Assembly: GCA_911728455.2 (NCBI GenBank)
Contig: OU452231.1
Location: 14,341,838-14,405,837, forward strand
Direction: 5' to 3'
From: Marthasterias glacialis
Taxonomy: Eukaryota; Echinodermata; Asteroidea; Forcipulatida; Asteriidae
Length of the DNA stretch: 64,000 bases
Shown here: piece after piece, positions 38,420 through 50,700 of the stretch
Position numbering within the stretch: position 1 is the stretch's first letter
Layout: the number at the start of each line of letters is the position of its first letter
The notes under the pieces: generated by a model
The model's database searches: none
What the model was told of the DNA's origin: nothing
The model's input: only the letters and a program-made list of their open reading frames with translations
Program-made: the position numbers and the translations under genes

Positions 38420-38653
38420 TACACTCCAAAAAACGAAAGTGTGAAATCAACACTTAAATGGTTCGGTCAGTCACAACACTTTTACTAAGTTAGATTCAAC
38501 TAATACAAGTGTCAAACTAGCGTTTCAGAAGCTGATGTTTAACTCTTCACAGTATAAATTCAACTCACCAATTGAGTTACATTTAACTCCCTCAAAGTAT
38601 TTCACGAACCTAACTCTTTAAGTGTTGATTTAACACTTTGGTTTTAGAGTGTA
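38420..38653. mobile_element. Foldback MITE just after the protease stop codon
   Basis: The termini TACACTCCAAAAAACGAAAG and CTTTGGTTTTAGAGTGTA are inverse repeats. With GTGTGAAATCAACACTTAAA / TTTAAGTGTTGATTTAACAC they give arms of about 36 bp. The interior is rich in further short inversions. It ends 30 bp downstream of the protease stop, so the transcript probably carries it or ends within it. Confidence 0.7.
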
Positions 38654-38682
38654 GGCCTATTAAGTTGTAGTAAGTAGTAGAC

Positions 38683-38774
38683 TTAGATGGATTCGAAGCC
38701 TTCGTTTGCGTTTCCACCGATGCCTGGGTCATCAGCCATCTCATAGTCGCTTTCTTTCTTAGAGTTATACACAC
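38683..38774 (-). CDS. Protease exon 11: cytoplasmic tail and stop
   Basis: Too short for a simple ORF scan. Acceptor TTCTTGTAAG. Encodes [20 protein letters not shown], then NANEGFESI and TAA. Acidic, with two tyrosines and a class III-like PDZ ligand end (E at -2, Ile last). Confidence 0.85.
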
Positions 38775-41700
38775 CTTACAAGAAAAATAAACAAATGGAA
38801 AGTTAAGATGTGTTTGTTTTTCATATGGGGTAACTTCACGACGCTACATTGATGCACTATGCCGCAACATTTGTTTTAAACATTGAGCTTTACGAGCTGC
38901 CTGCTTAGTTACGTTATTAGGGAAGAAAAAAAGTGGCTTCTCTACGTCAAAGCTATAAGACCTTCTCGAAACTACGGCTTGGGCTTAGGCTCCGGCTTAG
39001 GCTCCGGCTTAGGCTCCGGCTTAGGCTCCGGCTTAGGCTCCGACTTAGGCTCCGGCTTAGGCTCCGGCTTAGGCTCCGGCTTAGGCTCCGGCTTAGGCTC
39101 CGGCTTAGGCTCCGGCTTAGGCTCCGGCTTAGGCTCCGGCTTAGGCTCCGGCTTAGGCTCCGGCTTAGGCTCCGGCTTAGGCTCCGGCTTAGGCTCCGGC
39201 TTAGGCTCCGGCTTAGGCTCCGGCTTAGGCTTCGTCAGTTGTTATGAAAACTACACTTTCTTTATGGAACTTTTAACAGGCGGACGGTGCCTAAGCCAGA
39301 TCAAAAGCCTAAGTCATGGTTCTAAAAGTGGCAAATGATCTGTCATGTCCACTGTGGCAAAAGGGTGATGTATTAAGACTCAGTATCATCCTACCAGAAA
39401 GGGACCAGATTGTTTTCTTGGTAAAAGGAAAAGAAAAAGGTGATTAATTAAGACTCAGTATCATCCTACCAGAAGGGGACCAGATTGTTTTTCTTGGTAG
39501 AAGGAAAAGATACGACATGATGAACATCCGTACACGTGACCCTGAATGACTTTAAAGCTAACCTTTCTTTGGTTGAGAGTTTTCCATTGCTTTTGCCATG
39601 TTGTCCTTTTCATCGTTCAGATACATCACGTAGAAGATGAGGACAATCAGCAGAATACCAGCTCCCACGGATACCCCTATCAGTGCGTTCTTGTAGACGG
39701 TGAGCTTCTGGGAAAGTTCATCTTTCTTGGTCATTTCAGGAAAGGAGGTCGATGTTGACTCTGTCGATGGACGAGTTGTTGTTGTCACCACTAAACATAC
39801 AAGAAAAGTGCAAATATTATGGCTTCGTAGATAACGTTAACTAATGCCCGAATCATCATGTTTGATCATAAAATCATCATTACTATACCTCATACATATT
39901 CATGATTGAGAGCCAATTTCTCACTGGTTCATTGGGCATCAAGTGTCAGGTGCTATTTTTGCTGTTTACCAAGCGTGTGCTAGTATTCACACACATGGTA
40001 AATGCGCATGCGTAGTAGAAAAACTCGTAAGCACATAATTCGTTTCTGAAATATTTTATAAAAGTGAGTCTAAAGTATCAAGTGAGATTTTATGAAAATT
40101 TGAATTGTCACAAAACTGGCACTTCATGAAACGCTAATGGGTGTACTCTCGATAAGAAACACTTTCGCTGAGCTTTGTTTGCCGTGAAGCACGTTGACCT
40201 CACTTGTTTTTTTAATATCGAAACTATCTTCATTTGAAAACCATGTAAAACTTTAATTTCGGAACTAGGATACAAGTAAACTTAATATATTAAACGTTGC
40301 ACTTACACTTTTCAGTGTAGTAGATGATATTAAACCCTTCTCCGGGCATGTTGGGTCGTGCGTTTGACAAAAACAAGACCAAGAGTGTCCCAGTGCTGCT
40401 GAGGATCTTTTTTCGCGGCTGAGAAGCGTTTAAACAGCTGGAAACCAAATTGTCCAGTTTGGCCTCGTACCCATCGAAGATCATCACATCATGCCCCAAC
40501 TCGCATATGCTTTGACTGAAGTGCTCCCATTCAAGAGCTATTTGGGAGCCGGTTGGGGCAATCAGAAGAGTCCGGCAATTGACGAATTTCGGGTATGCCA
40601 TGTCAGGGTAGAGAGGAGAAGATAGAAGCCCGGCACTTTCCACATTGATCGTGTCATTGCATCTCCATTCTGAAAAAAAAATGTTCTAGCTTGATTAAAA
40701 CATAAGATATAAGAGAATTTCTACTTACAATTTTGGGGAAAAGAAACTGTTTTCCCCCTTTAATGTGTGTGAGAGTATATTCCAACATCTAAATCAATGA
40801 CTTACAACGAAAGGGACAGTACGTCCTCACTACCTATTAGAACGTGCTCAATTGACTTCAAATTGTATTCAATATTGCATTATCTTTTTTTCAGAATCAA
40901 TTGCTGTTTATGTGAAAACATGAGGTGTATCCGAACAGCAAATGCAGTCATGCATTTTGTGCGTGTGCCATAGTAAACATTATAATGAGCAACATCCCGA
41001 ATCGAGTTCATAATGGTTTTTGCTGTGCTGCTGAAGCTGCTGTTGTTAGTTTCCGTAACAGTTTTACATTGTTATCAAATTGGTTTTTAAAGGGTCCTTC
41101 TTAAACGTTTTGTGGAAAGTTTTATGTATCGTTACGAGCACCTTAATATAATGCCAACAATACAGAACCACACGATAGGAATAAAATTGGACTGAGACGT
41201 CTGTACAGCTTGTGACTGGAGATTATCAGTACCTGTGATTGTCAGGACTCGTCATGGAGCAGTGTGATAAGTTCATCTTGACCGAGGAAAGTTTCGAGAG
41301 CTGAATTGGATTCCGAAAGCGACATTTTATCAACTCAATCTAGTAGTGTTTTCACCATCCCTGGAGTCTTCGTTTTCCAGAGTTTTAAGTCCTTGCCAAT
41401 AACGTCTTTTGCTTGCCGAAGTCTCGCCCGTAAGATATTATTATTTATTGTGTAAAATATGTTTTCTTAATTGTACACTTGAACCAAATTATTGTACACT
41501 TGTTAACCCTAGTGAGACTTGAATATTGTTTGATAGAGTCATTATTAAATCACTTTTTTCTTTGTTCTTTATATCAGCATGACCTTGTTTGATTTCTTTA
41601 TTGCATCTGACAGGGGCGGATCCAGGGGGACGCCCCCCTATTTTTCCTTCCGAAAAATAAAATCAAGATCATCCCGCCCACTTGCAACGAGATATAAACT

Positions 41701-44700
41701 TTCGCCTTTATACTACAATGTTCACTGTAATGTCAAACAATAAGAGGCGAGTAAAAAACGATTAGCACTTGCAGTCAACACAACTTGCCTTCAATCATCA
41801 TTTGCTGCTTGATCGGTAAATTCCACGCCCCCCCCCACCCCCCCCCCCCCCCCCCCCGTTTGGAAAATCCTGGATCCGCCCCTGTCTGAGAACATTCAGG
41901 TTTTTTGAGTAATTTGCAGTCACGGATAGTTTTGTGATTTTCGGATCGTAACATGGTCGACTTACCTGCTTTGTACGATGCAACGAACTTGTTCTTTGTA
42001 ACGTTGCTAGAGTGGAAATCTAGCCCGAACGTCCAACCCTCCGCCGTGACCACGTTGGTCGTCTTCAATGCGTGCAGACAGACACTATGTTTCTTAAGGA
42101 AGATACCATCCTTATCTGTAGCGTTAAATACTATATAATTAAGGCAGGACCCATCTAGTCCATTGTGCATGTCCTCGGATTCCTCGGCCAGTATCCCAGC
42201 GAACGTGAGCGTGATCATATTCACCCCACCACTTGGCCTAATTAACCAAGAATAAATACCACCTTCTGGCCCCACAAAATTCTGGTCGAAGACTTTGGGA
42301 GAGGCTATGAATCCAAGATGTTTGGTATCATCGAGACTCAGTCCGTCTGGAAGGAATGAAATGTGATCAAGTTAAATGAATGATATTAAAATGTCGCACT
42401 GCAATATAAGTGACAGCACTTAGGTGAAATGGTTCCAAAGTTAGAAGTCAATTGGCAAGATAATGACGTGTGACAATTACATTAAAATTAAATAACAAAT
42501 TTACTCACATTTATTTAACACTGTCATTGTAGGTTTATAATATATCAAATGCCATGGCACAACAACAACAACATAAAATAAGATAAATTAAAATAAAATA
42601 ATTAATAGAAAGCTTTAATGCAGTTATGAAAGGCATGAGATAAATACTGTAATGCAAATCTTCAGGGAACTTTATTTGGATCCACTCAAAGAGAAAAGAA
42701 AAAAAAAACATTGCAAAAGGTGTACAACTTACCAACTCCGGGATCTAACTCGAAATGTATGACTTTATCATACTCAGAAATTTGACCTTCTGATATTATT
42801 GGTGAAGTAGCAATCACTTTATAATCTGGGCCAGCCATTGCGCATGTCAAATGCGTGCCGTTTCTCATGACATCAAAGGAGTGGCAGCCATACCCTTCGA
42901 AGTCGATGCACTTCTGTGCGCACTCTTCTGCTGATTTAACGTCACTATGACCTATGATCGATGTGTCGTTCAGGTGAACGTCGTAGTAAGGGTCAAATAT
43001 AATGGCAACGGAATCTAAAGGAGATCAATAGTAAAGAATTGTTTTTATATTGTTTTCAAAGGCGAGGTGCTCCATCACACGGCCACGACCCTGCCGGATT
43101 TAAGCAGCCGTTTAAAGCCTGGTTCATACTTCACGCGATTGGTGAAAGCAAAGCAAATTTTCTTGCGTTACAATAATTGAAAAGACAGCGCGTACTGAGT
43201 TGTTGCTTCACCAAAATTCGCTTCACCTTTGCATTCGCTTTCGCGTGAAGTATGAACTGGGCTTAAGACCTTGATCGCCATTCTTTTGTTCCCTTATTTA
43301 TAAACGATGTTTTGTATTGGTTCAGCTTTCATGGTTATTATAAACCACAATTTATTATTGTGATTGCATAGTCATAGTTTGTAAACCATAAATATTGACA
43401 GTTACGTCAAAAACATTATAAACGCACCAAACATTACTTTACTGATGTATTATATGTCAACCATAAAAATATAATATTGAGTTGACAATACTAATACAAC
43501 AAAGGCTCCAAAGCTGGCATACATGTATGTGAATTTTACTAAAAATCACCTATTTCATCGTTCAAAAACGTTTCTAAATATAGAAACTTTTATTTCTGAG
43601 AAGACCTCAGGCCCTTTGAAGAAAGTATGTAAAAGCCAAGACCACTTGATAATCTTTTCTTGTATAAATCATCAAAGATAAAATAGCTAAATGCAACTCC
43701 TATGGGCTTCTGGTAATATTACAGCCAGGCTTACAATGGATCTACGTCACACTTAATGAACATTAACAGGATGGACCAAAGATTATAGAGCGCTGAACGC
43801 ACAATAATCTTTGGATTGACCCATTTCACGACGCCCAGCGCCCTTAAACGCGCCTATCCCTCCAAAGAGACAGTAGACTGCTCGAGTACTTATCCAACTT
43901 AATGGAACATTTCGTTCTCACATTTTCAATTCAATCCTTTATGTGTGAATCTGATGTGTGTAAGCACTGCAGTATAATCACTTTACCGAGATTTGTAAAA
44001 CAAAAATATATTTACTTTGGTGTGATTCTAACCCACGACCTTCGTCAATCTAGAGCGGGCGTCTACCACGTGACCACTGAGCTTGCCCATTAGCCATAGG
44101 CGATTCGAATCCTATTCGTTAGCAGCTGGTACCGCAATGATTTAATGGATGTTAAATTTGCATCAGAGATAAAGACTATCAGATTTTTGCTGTAAACACA
44201 ATGGTAAAAAATTGTGTGAATCAGTTATGTATAAAAGTGAATTCAAACGCAGGTCATTATGAGAACGTATCGCGCGGGTTCTCGCCACGGAGATTATGCG
44301 TCGCTAGCCCCGTAGGTTGTACATTTGCAAACCAGGGAAAGGCGACAACTCCAGAATAAAAGGGAGTAATGCTATACTGAAATAACAGATTTCTTCAAAT
44401 AGCAATATTATTGTTGATCTATTGATCGAGTCCCGCCTTTCTTAATAGAACAAATAGTTTGAGGTTGTCGTTTAATTAAAACAATAAAATAAATAAATAA
44501 ATAAATATATATTGAGAGGGTAGATTTTTGTCATGGGGTTTTCGACGCGCTTGTCCCCAAGGATACAATGTGCAAGCCACGGTCCATTACTCAGACTCTC
44601 AGAAATTAAATTTTGAGTTGGAAATTCCATCATTATTATTAATCTTAACCAATATGTGAATAATTGTCCACGTTTGTTATTTACTCTGATATTTAAGGAT

Positions 44701-47700
44701 AACACTGTAAATAATCAGAGTTTAATTCGATTCAGTAATAATGATTCATATCATCGACAACGCGATATAAGTGATTTTCCCCATCTGCAAAAATAGAAAA
44801 TCTAACAGATTTCATAGAATGGACTAAATTAAATCGAAAAACTACCAATGTGTTTTAAAGATAACTAACCACAATAGGCCTCATCATTGGTCTCAACGCA
44901 GTCATCAATCCCGTTACACTTGGCCTGACGGTGTACACAACCTCCAAGCAAACATCTGTACTCCGTATCAGTGCACTCTCTGTCTTCTGTAGAACAAAAA
45001 TTAAATACCATTAAGTTTCTAGTCATTGCTTTTTGATAATCTCGAATTCTCAAGTATGTAAATATTGAGAATAATCATTGCAGACTCTAATTAAGGATTG
45101 CTTAAAAACAAAAATAAACTGTAGGGGAACGCAAGTGCGCCCTCAATCTTTCTATTGAAACTAACCTAAAACTTTATTATGGACCTTTATACTTTTTGCT
45201 AAAGAACGGATTGCAACGTGTCCATCCATTAAAAAATAGGTCTTTAGTAGTTCTTAAATTGTTATTCAAGTTTATTACAACTATTGATGAATGGTATTAG
45301 TAATCTACACTTCATATTGGTTATCACATTACATTTATCATACAAGATATTAAGCCAAGGAAGTGATTATTTCAAAATTATCTTTGCATTGCCTGGATTG
45401 GTATTTGTAGGTATATTTATTGGCGTAGTAATTTTGGAAGAGGTTGTGCGGCACCTCATATCTTTCTCTTTTGCTGGAGGCTGTATGAGACACACATACA
45501 TGTTATAGTTTGTCTCTATTTTTCTCCATTTTGTGCCTGAGCATGGCTCAGGGCAGTGATTTTATGCCCTGGATGTAAGAGAGTATTTGTCAGAGAACCC
45601 CCAGTGAGTATTTCTGAGCTTTGTATTTATATCGTATTGGAGAAAATGATTCATTTGTGTTGTGAAAATAGCTGTAGTCGCTCACGTGTGTGTGGTGTTT
45701 ATGATGTCTTCATATACCAATGTACATGTACTTATTATTGCTTGTATGTATACTTTTCCAGGTAATGGGGGTTCTTCCAGGTTCTTGATCGTTTGGGTTC
45801 TTCTCTGTGTTCATCTTGGTATTTAGTTGACTGCTAGTTACACCTAGTGTTTTCTTGATGGGTCCAGAGCTGATGAAGATTAAATTAATTGAGTTCACCC
45901 TATAGAGTATCGCCATCCTGTGTATTAATTGTCTATCTGATCTAAGACCAAGTGCTCGTCCTTTTTACTTAGAGGACCGGCCTCCTTCCCGTGTCGTTAC
46001 AAAACAAATAAAAAAACCTATGTGAAATAACGCCCGTAAGGTGTTAAATGCATTTATGTGAGCCAAAAGAGACTTTACATATTTTATCTCGAAATTATCT
46101 CGAAAATCATCAAAAGTCTAAACATATTTTTTCCCAGACCACTTGCCATTACATAAACAGTTATTATTTTCATCCATAATTGTTTTTCAAAGGATCCAGT
46201 GTTCTTGATCAATTTTCAAACAAAAGGCTTCAAATCGTAACTTATTTTACTTACGTCCTTCGGGTTCCAATCCAATGAATATTGGTTCAATCCAATCCAA
46301 AAACGTAGTAACCCTTGCATACACGTTGGGAATCTCTGTCGAGTTACAACCTTGAATTGGGCCAAAACTGACCACACCCAATTGGGTCCACTTTTCTTCA
46401 AACAGCAGGACCAAAGGACCCCCACTGTCTCCCTGCAAAAAAAACCCGCAGATAACCCCTTCAGAAAATGTTATTCTAGCAAGAGTCGCGGTTGCAACAT
46501 AAAAATGATCACTCTATACCTGTTATTCTGAAATATAAGGAAGCGTAGAACAGCCACAACTAAAGAGAAAATTCAAATGGTAAACTCGCTGCGGCGACTC
46601 ACTTACTAGCTTACTAGACCCGTTGTCACTTTCATGTCACTTTCATGTCACAATGAATGACACAAGTTTAAGAGCGCCACGAAATGACATTACTTGCTTG
46701 GATAAACTCAGGTATAGTTAAAAGACAGAAGGAGAAGGAGAAGAAGAAGAAGGGAAACATACTTTTTTTGCGGCGGGGAGTTCATAGAATAATTTGCATT
46801 AATGGCATTGACTATAATGAAGTTCAAAGTAAAGCATGGTTCGAAGCAAAACATAATCGCATGGAAACCTAAAACGTAGTTTCAGAAAGCTGGAATTAAC
46901 GTTCATACTAGTGACAGTATAACCCTGCTGTCAACAGGTTTTGTACTGTAGGTTTTCCTTTCAAATTACGACCGTTTTTTATTTGATAGCGTACTAGTCC
47001 CATTCTGCTCCACTGACCTTTCGGTCCGAAAATTTTTCGACAGAGTTGAAACTAAGGAAGAAGAAAAACACACACACACACACACAGTCGTGAATCACCA
47101 TTATGTCCGAGGACTTCTATTGTTAATTCTATTGTTCCTGTACTGAAGCAATCTCCATTGGTTTTGTACACAAATGGCGTCCGAGGACCCATGAAAACAA
47201 AGAACTGACTAGTGAGGACCTATTGTCCCTATTGTAAAATGTCCTCGGAGCATATGGTCAAACATGCCCACACCCACACCCACACACACACACACAAAAC
47301 ACCAATTTGTTTTTGTTTGGCCCATAACTTTCCGATGATAATGTTGGTTTACTTTTGATGGGCTTTGCTATTACCAGCCCGGCATGGGAAACAGGATTTG
47401 AAAACAACCAACCCCAATCGCAGGGCAGCATTGGCGAGTGTATTGTCCATTGCTTCTTTTGCCAATTTTGTATTTTGTGTTGCTTTTATGACAACGAAAA
47501 CCTGGACACTGTCTTCCCGAACGGTGCTTGCCGCTATAAAACGTGCGGTAACAACAATGCCCAGAGTCGCTGATATTGACGCCAATAATTAGTGTCAAAT
47601 TTGATGATTTGTGCCCCAAGTCGCGAATATTGACACCAGTATTGGCGTACATATTCGTGACTGGGGCACATCAATATTGTCGTCAATGTTTATGACTAAG

Positions 47701-50700
47701 ATATGACTAAGATATCCTGAAATTATCGTCGCAACTAGCTTTAGTTACGTCGCCACGGCGAGAAGTTAAGTCGGTAAGGTGGGATAGCATGTCACCGTTG
47801 CGAGATTAGATTTAAAGTCCTTTTTGGCCCTTCTAACTTTTGCAGCGTTGAACTATAGTTGTGTTACTTCGATCTGATGTGCGATAGTCTTCAGCGGAAA
47901 GCTGACAATTCAAAGAATAATTATTTTCCTGGTGATATTCTAAAGCCGCACTAAAAGTTTATTCCAACTATGATAAGTTTAAAATCTGAAAGAAATACAC
48001 TGCAACCACGCTCTCGTCGAGTGGTATTTAAAATAGATACTCCCTCTGAAAGTGTTAGAGAGTTAATGTTGGACTATTATAGAACTTTCGTAAACATTAC
48101 TTTTTTATATTGAGATTGATCAGTGTTCATTCAGTAAAAAAAAGTACTACAATCGATTCAACATTGTAAATTCAGTTTAATGAAAAGCGTATCAAACATG
48201 CACGGTTTCTTACTTATTTTCAACATTTTTTTTCTTTTTTTCCTTTTTTTTTAAAGAGAATTATTTTCTGGTTTTCACTGTCTGTCTGTCTGTCTCGGTC
48301 AAAGAAAGGGTTCTTACAAAGCAAGCGCTCTTAGTGGGTGTCTCTCTTGGTTTGCCTGCACAGATCATCGTGTTGTCAATACTAACGCCCTGATTCGTAC
48401 TCAACCATATATCAGCACAGCTTGTCTGGTTCTGCAGGAATAACTGCACTTCGAGAAGTTCGTCGGTACTGACGGCATCTTACAAGAGAACATAAAATGA
48501 AAACGTTATTTCAGTCTGATTGAGCAAGTTCGATCAAGGACTATAGTTTACCATGGTTCGACCAACTCTGATCGAACCCACGCAGCCTGGTAAACGATGG
48601 TTGGACTAGTCTAGTCGACAATTCGCGACCAGCCTACCGAGGTTGGTCGCATCCTTTTTTTTCTTTTTCAGGACAGAGGTTTACTCATATTTTGAAAGCT
48701 TTAAATTGTGAAAACTGTTTTCGTGTGGTTTAAACAAAGTTTCGATATACTTCACTTCAAGAGATGTGAAAAGTTAATTTGAGTATTAAATTTACCATTC
48801 TCTGTTTGTCCCCATCCAGTTACAGTAACTACTGTGTCATTCGAGAAATCCACCATATCCTTTTGTGGCAGGCATACAGTCCGTACGTAGTCAGTGATAT
48901 TAAATGGCGAGTCCATTTTAAACAAAGCGACGTCATTGCTAGCGTTTGCATTCTGGGGATCACCACCGTTGATTTTATAGTACGGGTGCATGTACATCGC
49001 CACTGCCCTTCTTTGTTGCATGTTTTCTGAGTGAGCTAGAAGATTGTGAGCTAGAAGATTGTTGGTTCCCATCTTGAACTGGAAGAGTTCGGGGTGATTT
49101 GTGACGGTCCTCCTACAAAGAAACATCTTCAAATTTATTTATCTTTTACGGAATCCCAGTAGTGCCACAAGTAGTTGTCCAAATGCTATAAATCTTTGCG
49201 AACTTGTTAATTTTGACACACTCTACAACATAACCTTCATACTGGGGTCACCGTTGGAGGCGTTATAATGGTGTATTTAACCATGGTAATATTCTTTTTT
49301 AGTCATATCGACAGTTTTTGGTTCCCAGGGTGCAATAATGAGGCCTGATTGACTATTCTACAGCATTTATTGGCCGGACAAATTGAAAATTAGCATGTTA
49401 ACAATATTCTTCCAAAACAAAACAAAAACTTGATATAGATTGCCGTATCTTTTTTACTAAAAGACCCTAGATAATTATTGTGAAAATTAACTGCGTTCAA
49501 AATGTGGTTGAGTGCCTCCCCGCCGTTAACCCTATCAGGACCGGGCTTTTTTTGGACTTACGGGGACCGGGGGGGGGGCTCATTGTGCCCCCCCTCCGTA
49601 TTTTCCAAAGTCTTAGGCCGATTTTTATGAAACTTGCCACAAATGTGTATTTCACCGAGTTCTACATGATGGTGCAAAAAAAAAATCAAAAAAATTGCAT
49701 TAAAAGTAATTTTTGTAGTTTTTTTGCCCATTTTTGGTCAAAAATCGTATTTTTCCCATAATTTCCATATTTTTTGCCAGAATTCTGTAAAACTTTGCAA
49801 ATTTTTCTTTTTTGACATCCTCAAGAACATAAACACCTTTTTCTTTACCAGAGTTACCGTTGAGGGCGCTAAACAAGCTGTTTTATGTAATTTTTGGGAA
49901 AAAATCACGTTTTTACATTTTTCCACTTAAAAATCGATGTAAACAGTTCTTTTAGGGTCCGAGTGTGCATTTATGAGGCCTAACTAACAACTCTATAGTA
50001 TTTCTAGACCTCAAAAGTTCAAAATTATAATGTTGAAATATTCCATAGATACAAAATTTTGCAAAGTTCGAACCCCTAAAAAACAGCTAAAAATACAAAA
50101 TCCAAGATGGCCGCCAAAATGGCGGCCATTTTGGATTCCCACAATGCATCTCAAACTATCATGTGACATTTCGGTATCACTGTTGGCCACTAAAAATACT
50201 TAAAAACATAACATTTTGCTAAAAAATGCCCCAAAATCACAAAAAATCACAAAAAACGAGTAATATGGGTTCAAACAAACGGTTGCCATGGCAACCACTG
50301 ACCTCCAATAACAATCGTATTTTGACAAAATGACCCTAGATAATTTTCAAGTAAAGTCAGAAAATTTGGTGGCGATCGAATGTAGCGTTTAAAAGTTACA
50401 GGGAAAAGTTTGGTAGGGGGGGCACATTGTGCCCCCCCCAGTCCTGATAGGGTTAATGTTTTGGGGTTACACTCAGTTACACACGACCTGCTTTTAACAT
50501 TGGCATACTCTTAACAATAACAAGACAAAAGAAAAACACCGAAGGGTGATTTTATAAGTAAATTCAAATCGAACAAAACAACTTGGTATTCCATGTTTGA
50601 ATAATCTTCTCAACAATTTGAGGAAACCTGTCTTATCAATATTGTTATAAATATAAACAACAATCCAGCTACTCATATCATTACTACCTTTGTATGCATT

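Noticed and set aside
38976-39232. CRISPR-like array
   Set aside because: The repeats are contiguous 12-mers without unique spacers, in animal DNA.
38883-39338. Gly-Leu-Gly-Ser and Arg-Leu repeat proteins
   Set aside because: They are a 12-bp minisatellite without stops in two frames, lying in a protease intron.
41775-41965. C-terminal extension of the CUB1 reading frame
   Set aside because: It runs past a consensus donor into the CAGGGGCGG MITE, so it is intron read-through.
44865-45053. LDLa frame as a separate small protein starting at its own ATG
   Set aside because: The upstream residues are intron. Acceptor and donor phases fit the protease gene exactly.
47349-47652. Overlapping frames of 72-93 codons on both strands
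   Set aside because: Intronic between protease exons 4 and 5, with no domain and palindromic repeat-like surroundings.
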